A stretch of 64,000 nt of DNA from Candidatus Limnocylindrales bacterium (GTDB lineage: Bacteria; Moduliflexota; Moduliflexia; Moduliflexales; JAUQPW01): positions 1 through 64,000 of the forward strand of contig DATMBG010000039.1 of NCBI GenBank assembly GCA_035559535.1, read 5' to 3'. A program made the position numbers and the translations under genes. The notes beneath the pieces are model-generated. The model searched no databases. It saw nothing but the letters and a program-made list of their open reading frames with translations, and was not told where the DNA came from. The stretch's first letter is position 1, and each line of letters begins with the position of its first letter. Of this stretch, positions 17,852 to 25,864 are shown piece after piece.

Positions 17852-19112
17852 CTGACTGAGGTTTTACTTTTCCTACCACGACCAGCGAATAATTAACCGG
17901 ATCCAGATATTTCTGGGCAACCCGTTGGATATCCTCTGCAGTTACCCTGCGAATGAGGTCGGGGTATTTACGCAGATAATCGAAACCCAGATGATATTTT
18001 TCAGCAGATATAAGATAACTGGCTAATTGATTGCTGGTTTCAAATTTAAAGACATAACTTCCAGTCAAATAATTCTTGGCATTTTCCAGTTCTTCCTCGG
18101 ATACCCGCTCCTTCTGGATTAGTTCAATCTCTCGAAGAAATCCTTCTATAGCCCTGTCTTTATTCTCAGGAGAGGTGCCTATGTAAGCCGTAAAAACCCC
18201 GGGTTCCTCGGTTGCAGAGGGTGTAATATGGGCATAAACCGTATAGGCAAGTCCTTGCTCATCCCGCAGCTTTCTGGAAATCCGGTCGGTAAAACCGGGC
18301 CCTGTTCCTAAAATATAATCCATAACCCGTAAGGCATAGTAGTCTGGATTATCCCGGGTAATCCCCAAATGCCCCAGATAGATATGGAGCTGTTCTTTTT
18401 CTTTGTAAATATATTTTACCCGGGGTTTGGTTGGACCGACGGCCCGTAAGGATAACCGCTCAGAGGCTCCTACTAAAGGTTTCCTGGGCCAATCACCAAA
18501 ATATTTCTCAATCTTTTCACGGGCTTCCTCTTCACTTAAATCCCCCACAACGGCCAGGATGGTATTATTGGGAACAAAATAGGTCTCATAATAATTCACT
18601 ACATCTGAACGGCAAAGGGTTTTAACCGTTCTCGTATATCCTTTTCCGGGGCGATGATAGGGATGATCCCCATAAACCAGTTCTCGAAAAGCCTGATACG
18701 CGACGATATTGGGATCATCCTGTTCACTTTTGATGGCAGCCAGTTGTTTATTTCGTTCTTTAATTACCTCTTGTTCATCGAACAGGGCATTTTTCAGTAT
18801 ATCCGATACAATATCCAGAGCAATATCCACATCTTTGCTCAGGATTTGAGCGAATACGCCGGTACTGGAAGTCTCCAAATTACCTCCAATGAAATCCATG
18901 ATTTGGGCAATTTCCAGCCCGCTTCGGTTTTTGGTCCCCTCGTCCAAAAGCGTTCCAACCAGATAAGCGAGTCCGGCTTTGTCTTCTGGTTCATGCTTTT
19001 GCCCGGCATCTACAAAAGCCTCTATGGCAACAATAGGATAAAATCGGTTTTCTAAAAAAAGAACGGTTAATCCGTTGGCCAGAACCCATTTCTTCGGTTC
19101 GAAATCCTTCAT
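17838..19112 (-). CDS. M16-family peptidase, catalytically inactive subunit
   Basis: A 424-residue pitrilysin/M16 fold protein. Where active members have HxxEH it reads AYLVGTLLDEG, so the zinc-binding histidines are absent. It keeps the C-terminal half, including the conserved R..Y region near YILGTGPGFTDRISRKLRDEQGL (key residues G and R for substrate binding). Its ATG overlaps the stop of the active M16 gene in an ATGA, so the two are translationally coupled. It most probably forms a heterodimer with it, like mitochondrial MPP alpha/beta. No signal peptide is seen. Its last residues (GVGV) come from a palindromic repeat. Confidence 0.92.
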   Translation of the reverse strand: MKDFEPKKWVLANGLTVLFLENRFYPIVAIEAFVDAGQKHEPEDKAGLAYLVGTLLDEGTKNRSGLEIAQIMDFIGGNLETSSTGVFAQILSKDVDIALDIVSDILKNALFDEQEVIKERNKQLAAIKSEQDDPNIVAYQAFRELVYGDHPYHRPGKGYTRTVKTLCRSDVVNYYETYFVPNNTILAVVGDLSEEEAREKIEKYFGDWPRKPLVGASERLSLRAVGPTKPRVKYIYKEKEQLHIYLGHLGITRDNPDYYALRVMDYILGTGPGFTDRISRKLRDEQGLAYTVYAHITPSATEEPGVFTAYIGTSPENKDRAIEGFLREIELIQKERVSEEELENAKNYLTGSYVFKFETSNQLASYLISAEKYHLGFDYLRKYPDLIRRVTAEDIQRVAQKYLDPVNYSLVVVGKVKPQSGVGV

Positions 19113-20386
19113 TCCTCTATTCTCCTGTTCTTTCTTGTTTTCTCCGGAACGGCCCAGCCTACCGTCTTGTTTTCATCCACGAAATACTGGTTAACAACCC
19201 GAACGATATCTTCTTGGGAAACTTTTTCGATATTTTCCAGATAAGTGTTCAGGAAATCGTAATGAAGGGTTGTCTCATAATATCCAAGAGCTTTCGCCAG
19301 ATTATAGGCTGTTTCTTGATCAAAAATAAAATCCGCGGAAATGATATTTTTAGCCCGTTGCAGCTCATGGTCTGGAATACCTTCCTGTTTGATTCGATCT
19401 AACTCCTCCATAAGGATTTTTTCGACTTTTCCCAGACTTTTACCGGGTCGTAGCTCGGCGTAGATAAAGAAGGCACCTTCATATTTCCGCGCATCATGGG
19501 AGGCACGAACAAAGTTAACCAATTTCTCTTTTTCGACTAATCTCTGATAGAGGCGAGAACTCTTTCCCGAACTTAATAGGGTATCCAGTACATCCAGGGG
19601 GTAATTGTCCGGATGACCGATTTTAGTCGTATGATAGCCCATTTCCAAACGTCCCACCTGGGTGTCTTGAACAATTTTGAATCGATGTTCCCCACGCTGT
19701 TTGGGTTCTCGGGAAGTAACAGGAAGAGGCGGAGGGCCCGGAGGGATGGGATCAAAAAGCCGATGAATCTTCTCTAAGGTTTTACCCGTGTCAAAATCTC
19801 CTACGATGACGAGGGTTGCATTATTAGGCAGATAATAGGTATTGTAATACTGAATGACGGCTTCTCGGGGTATTTGTTCGATGTCCTCTTGCCATCCAAT
19901 GATGGGATGATGATAGGGATGGACACGAAACATGGTGGCTTCCAACTCCACTTCTAATAATCCCCAAGGGGAATCTAAACTTCTTTTCATTTCTTCAAGG
20001 ACCACTTTTCGTTCCAGCTCGAATTCTTCGGGGTCAAATAGACAATTCCGCATCCGATTGGCCTCAATTTCCAAAGCCACTTCCCACCGATCCGAGGCAA
20101 AGTTAAAAAAATAAGCGGTATAATCATGGGACGTGAACGCATTATTATGACCGCCATGGACCATGGTTTTTAGATCGATCTCTCCTTTACGATATCGGTC
20201 GGTACCCTTGAACATGAGATGCTCTAAAAAGTGAGATAAACCGGTTTCCCCCTTCCTTTCGTTCACCGAGCCCACTTTATACCAGATCATACTGCACACA
20301 ACCGGTAAGTGGTGCTTTTCCAGAGTCAGAACCTTAAGTCCGTTCTCCAATAGGGTTTCTTGAATATTACCTTTTAATAAAGTCAA
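19109..20386 (-). CDS. M16-family zinc metallopeptidase, catalytic subunit
   Basis: A 425-residue M16 peptidase with the inverted zinc motif intact: H52-F-L-E55-H56 (SHFLEHLMFKGT). The distal Glu lies in EVALEIEANRMRNC, about 76 residues downstream. It is probably a cytoplasmic or periplasmic oligopeptide-degrading or processing peptidase; no signal peptide is visible. It pairs with the inactive downstream subunit. The start is a TTG at 20386, chosen because AAGGAGGG lies 11 nt upstream and no in-frame ATG fits. An out-of-frame ATG directly beside that SD would make only a nine-codon peptide. Confidence 0.93.
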   Translation of the reverse strand: MTLLKGNIQETLLENGLKVLTLEKHHLPVVCSMIWYKVGSVNERKGETGLSHFLEHLMFKGTDRYRKGEIDLKTMVHGGHNNAFTSHDYTAYFFNFASDRWEVALEIEANRMRNCLFDPEEFELERKVVLEEMKRSLDSPWGLLEVELEATMFRVHPYHHPIIGWQEDIEQIPREAVIQYYNTYYLPNNATLVIVGDFDTGKTLEKIHRLFDPIPPGPPPLPVTSREPKQRGEHRFKIVQDTQVGRLEMGYHTTKIGHPDNYPLDVLDTLLSSGKSSRLYQRLVEKEKLVNFVRASHDARKYEGAFFIYAELRPGKSLGKVEKILMEELDRIKQEGIPDHELQRAKNIISADFIFDQETAYNLAKALGYYETTLHYDFLNTYLENIEKVSQEDIVRVVNQYFVDENKTVGWAVPEKTRKNRRIEE

Positions 20387-20706
20387 ATATTTTCATCCCT
20401 CCTTATGTTTTTATTTTATTAAATCTTATCCTCTTAATCCTCCTATATAAGGGATTGATAGATTTATTATTATACGTTAAAAGCCTAGGGTTATCAAGAA
20501 ATTTTTTATACCTTCTACAATTTGACGAATTACCCCTTCTCCAGGAAAAAGCCCTCTGATTCCACAAAGATGATCCTCTAGAGTCACCTTACCGGATGGA
20601 ATTATAGATTTTGCCGGAATATGTCCCTTGACGAAGAGGAGGTTCCAGATATACCCTAGAGCAGTAAACCCAAAATCGATAAGAGTAAGAGAAAGGAGAA
20701 AAGAAA
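20387..20706. other. 320-bp divergent promoter region
   Basis: The region between the leftward M16 operon and the rightward Ldh-family gene. The left 90 bp are very AT-rich and carry the SD site (AAGGAGGG) of the M16 operon. No convincing -35/-10 pair or conserved gene is visible. Apparent reading frames here lack a ribosome site and resemble nothing I know. Confidence 0.5.
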
Positions 20707-21753
20707 ATGGAGAGTGTACGTGTGGAATGGAAAGCTTTACAGGAATTTGCGACCCAGGTATTTGAAGGGTTGGGGATGCCACCCGGGGATGCGGCCAAGG
20801 AAGCTGAAGTGCTCCTATGGGCCAACCTACGTGGTGTGGATTCCCATGGCGTCCAATTAATTGCTTCTTATTTGAAGCAGGTGGATGCAGGTGTGATGAA
20901 TCCAAAGCCTCGTATTCAGATTATTAAGGAGACTCCTGCTACGATATTCGTTGAAGCCGACCGGGCTTTTGGACCTATTGTTACTACTTTTACCATGGAG
21001 AAGGTCATGGAAAAAGCACGGGAAGTGGGGATAGGTTGGGGATTGATTCGCAACACAACCCATCAGGGGGCCATGGGTTACTACAGTCAGATGGCTGCCG
21101 CGCAGGACATGGCCGGTATTGCCGTAGTCAGCAGCCCACCCAATATGGCCCCTCCTGGGGCCCGAGCGGCAGGGACCCATAACAGCCCTATTTCCATTGC
21201 AGTGCCCGGTAAGACCCGTAAATTCATTACCCTGGATATGGCAACCAGTGTGGTTGCCTGGGGTAAACTGCTGGTGGCCATCGATAAGGGAGAATCCATC
21301 CCCAAAGAATGGGGTTTGGACAAAGATGGACGCCCGACGACGGATCCTAAACAGGTTGCTTTCCTGCAGCCAGCCGGAGGATATAAAGGTTACGGTCTGG
21401 CCTTGATGTTCGAATGTTTATCGGGCCTGATGGCCGGTAATCCTTTAATCACAGCCATTCTGCTCAAGCAAACGCAAGGATCCCCGGTTATCCAAAATAG
21501 CTTTGTGGGGGCCATTAATATCGGTAACTTCACAGATATTAACGAGTACAAAGAGAATGTTGATAGATTGGTTGCGGCAATAAAGAGTCTACCAAGACAG
21601 GAAGGGGTTGAAGAGATTTTCGTACCGGGAGAACCGGAGGAACGTGTCTATGAGGATCGAATTAAAAATGGGATTCCACTCCCCCCGGGGACCATCGAGA
21701 AACTACGAGCCGCCGCAGAGCGGTTTAAGCTTAAATTACCACCGGGTCTTTAA
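20707..21753 (+). CDS. Ldh family (malate/L-lactate dehydrogenase type 2) oxidoreductase
   Basis: A 348-residue NAD(P)-dependent oxidoreductase of the LDH2/YlbC/YiaK superfamily, unrelated to classical LDH. Family marks are the RGVDSHGVQ motif near residue 40 with the catalytic His, the GWGLIRNTTHQGAMGYY segment, and the NSPISIAVPG and GYKGYGLALM stretches. Members reduce 2-oxoacids such as pyruvate, oxaloacetate, 2,3-diketogulonate or sulfopyruvate; the substrate cannot be told from sequence. The SD AAAGGAG precedes the ATG. A strong hairpin follows the gene, so it is probably monocistronic. Confidence 0.93.
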   Translation: MESVRVEWKALQEFATQVFEGLGMPPGDAAKEAEVLLWANLRGVDSHGVQLIASYLKQVDAGVMNPKPRIQIIKETPATIFVEADRAFGPIVTTFTMEKVMEKAREVGIGWGLIRNTTHQGAMGYYSQMAAAQDMAGIAVVSSPPNMAPPGARAAGTHNSPISIAVPGKTRKFITLDMATSVVAWGKLLVAIDKGESIPKEWGLDKDGRPTTDPKQVAFLQPAGGYKGYGLALMFECLSGLMAGNPLITAILLKQTQGSPVIQNSFVGAINIGNFTDINEYKENVDRLVAAIKSLPRQEGVEEIFVPGEPEERVYEDRIKNGIPLPPGTIEKLRAAAERFKLKLPPGL

Positions 21754-21776
21754 AACTTCTCTCCCACTCTCGTTAA

Positions 21777-21823
21777 ATCCAGAGAAGAAAGGGCCGACCT
21801 TCAAGGTGCAGGCCCTTCTGGAT
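21777..21823 (+). terminator. complex hairpin after Ldh-family gene
   Basis: ATCCAG (21777-21782) pairs with CTGGAT (21818-21823), and AAGGGCC (21789-21795) with GGCCCTT (21811-21817), with an inner CCTT/AAGG. There is no U tract. It could end the upstream transcript or be a dispersed palindrome. Confidence 0.5.
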
Positions 21824-21832
21824 GAAATCTCC

Positions 21833-21861
21833 TTGACAGGAAAAAACTCCTTCGGTTAAAT
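21833..21861 (+). promoter_or_regulatory. candidate promoter of CoA-transferase genes
   Basis: Perfect TTGACA (21833-21838), 17-nt spacer, TTAAAT (21856-21861, 4 of 6). It lies about 100 nt upstream of the first CoA-transferase subunit, just after the Ldh-gene hairpin. Confidence 0.6.
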
Positions 21862-21964
21862 ATAAAGCAGGCAAATCGAAGAGTTTGTCTTATTTTATAT
21901 ATAAGTAAAGGTTAATCGATTCGTTAAGAATATAAGGAGGTGAGTCCATCTGAAAACGAAACAG

Positions 21965-22765
21965 GTGAGTTTAAAAGATGCCGTAGATCTTATCCGGGAT
22001 GGATCCAAGATTGCCGTTGGGGGTAATAGCCTTCATCGGTCTCCATCGGCTATCATTCGGGAGATAGCGCGGCAAAAAAAGAAAGATCTGGAGATTATTA
22101 AGACGGCCGGAGCTTATGATATTGATTTGCTCTGTGCGGCCGGGTGTCTGGGAGCCGTCTCTGCAGGATTCGTTGGATTTGAGGCGGAATTCGGTCTGGC
22201 ACCTAATTTCAGGAAAGCTGCCGAGAGTGGCCAGATCCAGGTTAAAGAAAATTCTTGTTATACGGTTATATCTGGATTACGGGCCGCTGCATACGGGATT
22301 CCTTTTCAACCTACTGCCGGGCTTTGGGGGAGTGAACTGCCGGAGGCTGCAGGATTTAAAAAGGTTCAAGATCCTTATTCAGGGGTAGAAGTTTATGTGG
22401 TTCCGGCTCTAAAGCCGGATTGGGCTATCTTGCATGTACAGGTGTGTGATCCTTATGGAAATGCACGGATCTACGGTTCTACCTTTGAAGATGTCTTAAT
22501 GGCTAAGGCGGCAGGAGGAGTTATTCTCTCCACCGAACAAATCGTATCTTCTCAGGAATTGAGTACCCAACCCGAATTAACCCAAATTCCAGGTATATTT
22601 GTAAAAGCCGTAGTCGAAGTTCCCCGGGGCGCTTATCCTTGCAGTTGCTATCCCTATTACGATTATGATGGGGATCACATTCGTCAGTACCTTGAACTCT
22701 CCACCGATGGGGATCGTTTGGAGGAATATCTTTATTCCATGGATATGGAGGTTGTTGGGAGCTAA
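21965..22765 (+). CDS. CoA-transferase family I, subunit A (glutaconate-CoA-transferase-like)
   Basis: A protein of about 266 residues resembling the alpha subunit of glutaconate CoA-transferase (GctA) and of IpdA-type ring-opening hydrolases in steroid breakdown. Family marks are SLKDAVDLIRDGSKIAVGG at the N-terminus, GFEAEFGLAPNFR near residue 70, and VCDPYGNARIYG. The GTG at 21965 is the first conventional start, but AAGGAGG lies 24 nt upstream of it. A CTG at 21950 in the same frame has that SD at 9-nt spacing and would give an N-terminus of five more residues (MKTKQ). It is paired with subunit B 87 bp downstream. The substrate is unknown. Confidence 0.88.
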   Translation: MSLKDAVDLIRDGSKIAVGGNSLHRSPSAIIREIARQKKKDLEIIKTAGAYDIDLLCAAGCLGAVSAGFVGFEAEFGLAPNFRKAAESGQIQVKENSCYTVISGLRAAAYGIPFQPTAGLWGSELPEAAGFKKVQDPYSGVEVYVVPALKPDWAILHVQVCDPYGNARIYGSTFEDVLMAKAAGGVILSTEQIVSSQELSTQPELTQIPGIFVKAVVEVPRGAYPCSCYPYYDYDGDHIRQYLELSTDGDRLEEYLYSMDMEVVGS

Positions 22766-22852
22766 CAGAGGGAATAGGGGAGCTAGAAAGGAGAAAAGAA
22801 CGGTTGTTCTCCCTTCTCCAACTCTCCCATTCTTCTACTCTTCGACTCGAAT

Positions 22853-23569
22853 ATGTGGACTATTTCGGATATCATGGCCGTTTCCATGGCCCGTCTATTA
22901 AGAAATGGCGAGACCGTTTTTCATGGTGTGGCTTCCCCTCTTCCCATGGTGGCTATTCTCCTGGCCAAGAAGCTCCATGCTCCGGATCTGATTTATATCA
23001 ATATTACCGGAGGGATAGATCCAGAACCAGCACGGCTTCCTCACTCTACGGTCCATCCTGAGCTTTTTAAGGGATCGGCCATCATCTTTAGTTTACAGGA
23101 TCTATTTGATCTGGCAGCCCGGGGCGATTTAGATGTTGCCTTTTTAGGAGGAGCTCAAATTGATCAACACGGGCGAACAAATATGACGGCAATAGGATCT
23201 CGCCAACATCCTAAAATTCGCCTTCCCGGAAGTGCAGGAAGTGCTTCCATTATGCCGGTGGTAAAAAGGGTCATTCTCTGGAGGACACGCCATGACCGTA
23301 AAACTTTTGTAGAGCGATGTGATTTTATCACGGCAGATGGGAGGGTTGAGCGGGTTGTCACCCCTTTATGCATTTTTAAGAAAGTGGATAATATCCTCCA
23401 GGTTGAAAGCATTCATCCCCATGCTTCACGTGAAGAAGTCCTTGCAAATACAGGTTTTGAAGTCCGATTCCTTCCCGATTTTCATATAACTCCTGAACCC
23501 ACCCCTGAAGAGCTTAAGTGGCTTTCAGAAATCGATCCCCATCGGGTTCGAGACATTGAATTTTCATAA
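22853..23569 (+). CDS. CoA-transferase family I, subunit B
   Basis: A 238-residue beta subunit of the same heteromer (GctB/IpdB-like). It contains LAAKGDLDVAFLGGAQID-like sequence (here ARGDLDVAFLGGAQID) and a typical LPGSAGSASIM turn. At the place where glutaconate CoA-transferases carry the catalytic Glu, I read INITGGIDPEP with no obvious Glu. This recalls IpdB, where the catalytic Glu sits in the A subunit. The heteromer may therefore be a hydrolase or lyase rather than a transferase; this is inference. The ATG lacks a clear SD, and the 87-bp gap contains a GGAGAA/TTCTCC inverted repeat. Confidence 0.87.
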   Translation: MWTISDIMAVSMARLLRNGETVFHGVASPLPMVAILLAKKLHAPDLIYINITGGIDPEPARLPHSTVHPELFKGSAIIFSLQDLFDLAARGDLDVAFLGGAQIDQHGRTNMTAIGSRQHPKIRLPGSAGSASIMPVVKRVILWRTRHDRKTFVERCDFITADGRVERVVTPLCIFKKVDNILQVESIHPHASREEVLANTGFEVRFLPDFHITPEPTPEELKWLSEIDPHRVRDIEFS

Positions 23570-23587
23570 TCGGGGGGAAAATAATAC

Positions 23588-23617
23588 TTGACTTAAAATT
23601 TAATCCTAGGGTATGAT
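23588..23617 (+). promoter_or_regulatory. sigma-70-type promoter for AIM24 gene
   Basis: TTGACT (23588-23593), an 18-nt spacer, TATGAT (23612-23617, 5 of 6). Transcription would start near 23625 and leave an unusually long leader of about 180 nt before the AIM24 gene. Confidence 0.7.
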
Positions 23618-23804
23618 AACATTTACATATCTAATCTAAGCGGTGACCGTCATCATTACGCCGCCCGTTTTCTCGTGTGGGTATCTCAGCTTGTTCAGGA
23701 TTTCGACTCAACATAGCGGCCCTTTCTAAGGGTGACTCTGTGGGTTACTCCTGCAAGTTTAACTTTATGATTGCTTTATAGGGATTTCTTGAAGGAGAAA
23801 AGCC

Positions 23805-24479
23805 ATGAATTATGAGATTATGTACCACCCGTCTTATTCCCTGGCGATTGTAAAGCTGGAAGCTGGTGAATTCCTCTCTGCGGGTGCAGGTACGATGGTC
23901 AGTATGTCCGATAACATCGTGATGGAGACCAAAGGGCAAAAAGGCGTTCTGGGAATGCTCAAACGGTCTGTTTTAGGAGAGGAGTATTTCTTTATCAATA
24001 CGTTTCGTGCGGAAGGCGGGAGCGGCGAGATCACATTTGCACCTCCTTTCCCAGGAGATATCCTTTGTTATGAGCTTTATAACGAAACCATTTATGTACA
24101 ATCCGGCTCTTATATCGGATCCTCTCCAGATATTGCCATCGATACCAGATGGAATGGATCTAAAAGCTTCTTCTCCCGGGAGAGTCAATTCCTGCTCAAA
24201 ATCAGTGGGAACGGACCTCTTTTCATAGCCAGTTACGGAGCTATGTATGAAAAGAATCTGGCCAAAGGTGAAAAATATCTGATAGATACCGGGCACCTGG
24301 TTGCGTTTACCAACGGAGTTACTTATGCCATTAAAAGGGTTGGCGGCCTTAAACCGACTATTCTCGGTGGTGGGGAGGGGGTCGTTTGTGAATTTACAGG
24401 ACCCGGACGTATCTTTATTCAAACCCGTAGTGAAGATGCCTTTCTCGCCTGGCTGCTATCAAAATTGCCCAAGAAGTAA
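23805..24479 (+). CDS. AIM24 / TIGR00266 family protein
   Basis: A 224-residue all-beta protein of the AIM24 family (TIGR00266), related to the mitochondrial biogenesis factor AIM24 of yeast. Glycine-rich beta-repeats such as SAGAGTMVSMSDNI, GGSGEITFAPPFPGDI and SGNGPLFIASYGAMY are typical. The biochemical role is unknown in bacteria. No signal peptide. The SD GAAGGAG precedes the ATG. It is monocistronic, bounded by its own promoter and a perfect terminator downstream. Confidence 0.92.
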   Translation: MNYEIMYHPSYSLAIVKLEAGEFLSAGAGTMVSMSDNIVMETKGQKGVLGMLKRSVLGEEYFFINTFRAEGGSGEITFAPPFPGDILCYELYNETIYVQSGSYIGSSPDIAIDTRWNGSKSFFSRESQFLLKISGNGPLFIASYGAMYEKNLAKGEKYLIDTGHLVAFTNGVTYAIKRVGGLKPTILGGGEGVVCEFTGPGRIFIQTRSEDAFLAWLLSKLPKK

Positions 24480-24559
24480 GCCAACATCTGCCCTGACCTT
24501 TACAAAAACCCCGTTTCCCTTAAAAGGATTTCTGAGGAATAGGACTTTCAAATCCTATA

Positions 24560-24586
24560 AAAGCCGGATAAATTTATCCGGCTTTT
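24560..24586 (+). terminator. rho-independent terminator of AIM24 gene
   Basis: A perfect inverted repeat: AAAGCCGGATAAA then TTTATCCGGCTTT, followed by TT. The GC-rich lower stem and U-rich end make a textbook intrinsic terminator about 80 nt past the AIM24 stop. Confidence 0.9.
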
Positions 24587-24670
24587 TAGTAAAAGCGTCA
24601 TTTGATTTTGGAATTCATCATCAATCTTAAAACCTAAAAACAGGCTAAAACGTATCTTTATTTGTTCCAA

Positions 24671-25813
24671 ATGCGGCCTCTATCCCTCCAATCCTTAGAT
24701 GAGCGATTACAAAAGGCCACCGATCAGGAAGAAGCCCCGGGTATCACGCTTCTGATAGCTTATAAAAGTCAATGCATTTATCATAAAGCCTTCGGCTATG
24801 CCCAGCTAATTCCAGAAAAAAAAGTACTGACCCTGGAAACCCTCTTTGATGTGGCTTCTCTTACCAAGGTTTTGGCTACCACAACGGCTATTTTATTGCT
24901 TCTTAAATCGGGGGAGATTTCCTTACACGATCCGATTTCCAAATATTTTCAAGAGTTTCATACTTCTGAGAAGAGTTCGATAACCGTTCGACATCTTTTG
25001 ACCCATTCATCGGGCTTGCCGGCTTATTACCGGTTTTACCAGGACCTTTGGAAGGAAGACCAGAAACGAGGCGGGGGATTTCTTTGTACACAAGCCGCCA
25101 AGGAACAGGCTATCCAAACAACCTTAACCCTGGATCTTGTCTATCCAACCGGACAGGATTATAAGTATAGCGATCCAGGATTCATCCTGTTGGGAGCTCT
25201 GATTGAAAAAATTACCGGTATGGAGTTGGATAAGTTTTGTCAACAGGAAATCTGGCTCCCGCTGGGGATGAAAAATACTTTTTTTAATAATTTAAAGGAA
25301 ACTTTGCCGGCAGCCTTTCGGCAAAACTCTCGGAAATTTGCTGCAACCGAATATTGCCCCTGGCGTCAAAGGGTCCTGTACGGGGAAGTTCACGATGAAA
25401 ATTGTTATGCCATGGGTGGGATTGCCGGACACGCCGGCTTATTTTCAACCTCTGAAGATATTTACCTTCTTGTGAAGAAGCTGCTGGATTGTTATCAAGG
25501 AAAGGATGACTGGATTCCACCTTCCTGGGTCCGAGAATTTTTCACCCGACAACATTTACCGGAGCACTCTACCTGGGCTTTAGGTTGGGATACTCCGGCC
25601 TCCCAGGGTTCTACCTCAGGGACGTACTTCTCTAGGGAGTCTGTAGGTCATACGGGGTTTACAGGGACCTCTATTTGGATAGATCTTAAGAAAGATCTGG
25701 TTGTTATCTTACTATCCAATCGGGTGCATCCTTCTCGAAGTAATCAACGATTTGCTAAACTGCGACCGGAAGTTCATGACATGGTGCAGCAGGTGGTGAG
25801 CAGGGGATTGTAG
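24671..25813 (+). CDS. serine hydrolase (beta-lactamase class C / DD-peptidase family)
   Basis: A 380-residue penicillin-binding-fold hydrolase. Catalytic marks are SLTK (nucleophile Ser near residue 62), YSD (in YKYSDPG) and the HTG triad (in VGHTGFTG). There is no signal peptide, so it may be cytoplasmic or exported in an unusual way. Members act on peptidoglycan peptides, esters or beta-lactams. The next gene, mpl, recycles murein peptides, which favours a cell-wall peptide role. I chose the ATG at 24671 over a TTG three codons upstream; neither has a clear SD. Confidence 0.88.
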   Translation: MRPLSLQSLDERLQKATDQEEAPGITLLIAYKSQCIYHKAFGYAQLIPEKKVLTLETLFDVASLTKVLATTTAILLLLKSGEISLHDPISKYFQEFHTSEKSSITVRHLLTHSSGLPAYYRFYQDLWKEDQKRGGGFLCTQAAKEQAIQTTLTLDLVYPTGQDYKYSDPGFILLGALIEKITGMELDKFCQQEIWLPLGMKNTFFNNLKETLPAAFRQNSRKFAATEYCPWRQRVLYGEVHDENCYAMGGIAGHAGLFSTSEDIYLLVKKLLDCYQGKDDWIPPSWVREFFTRQHLPEHSTWALGWDTPASQGSTSGTYFSRESVGHTGFTGTSIWIDLKKDLVVILLSNRVHPSRSNQRFAKLRPEVHDMVQQVVSRGL

Positions 25814-25864
25814 GCAGGGAACAGAAAATTTACTGCCTACTATCCTCTACTTCCCCCCATAGAA

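Noticed and set aside
20386-20402. Nine-codon upstream frame (ATG next to the AAGGAGGG site) as a leader peptide for the M16 gene
   Set aside because: Its ATG is one base from the SD, too close for initiation; it overlaps the real start by chance.
20477-20905. 142-codon frame opposite the start of the Ldh-family gene
   Set aside because: Most of it is the antisense of the conserved Ldh coding sequence; the rest has no SD or motif.
24671-25813. Antibiotic-resistance beta-lactamase
   Set aside because: The family is broad, no signal peptide is seen and it is coupled to mpl; a cell-wall peptide role is equally or more likely.
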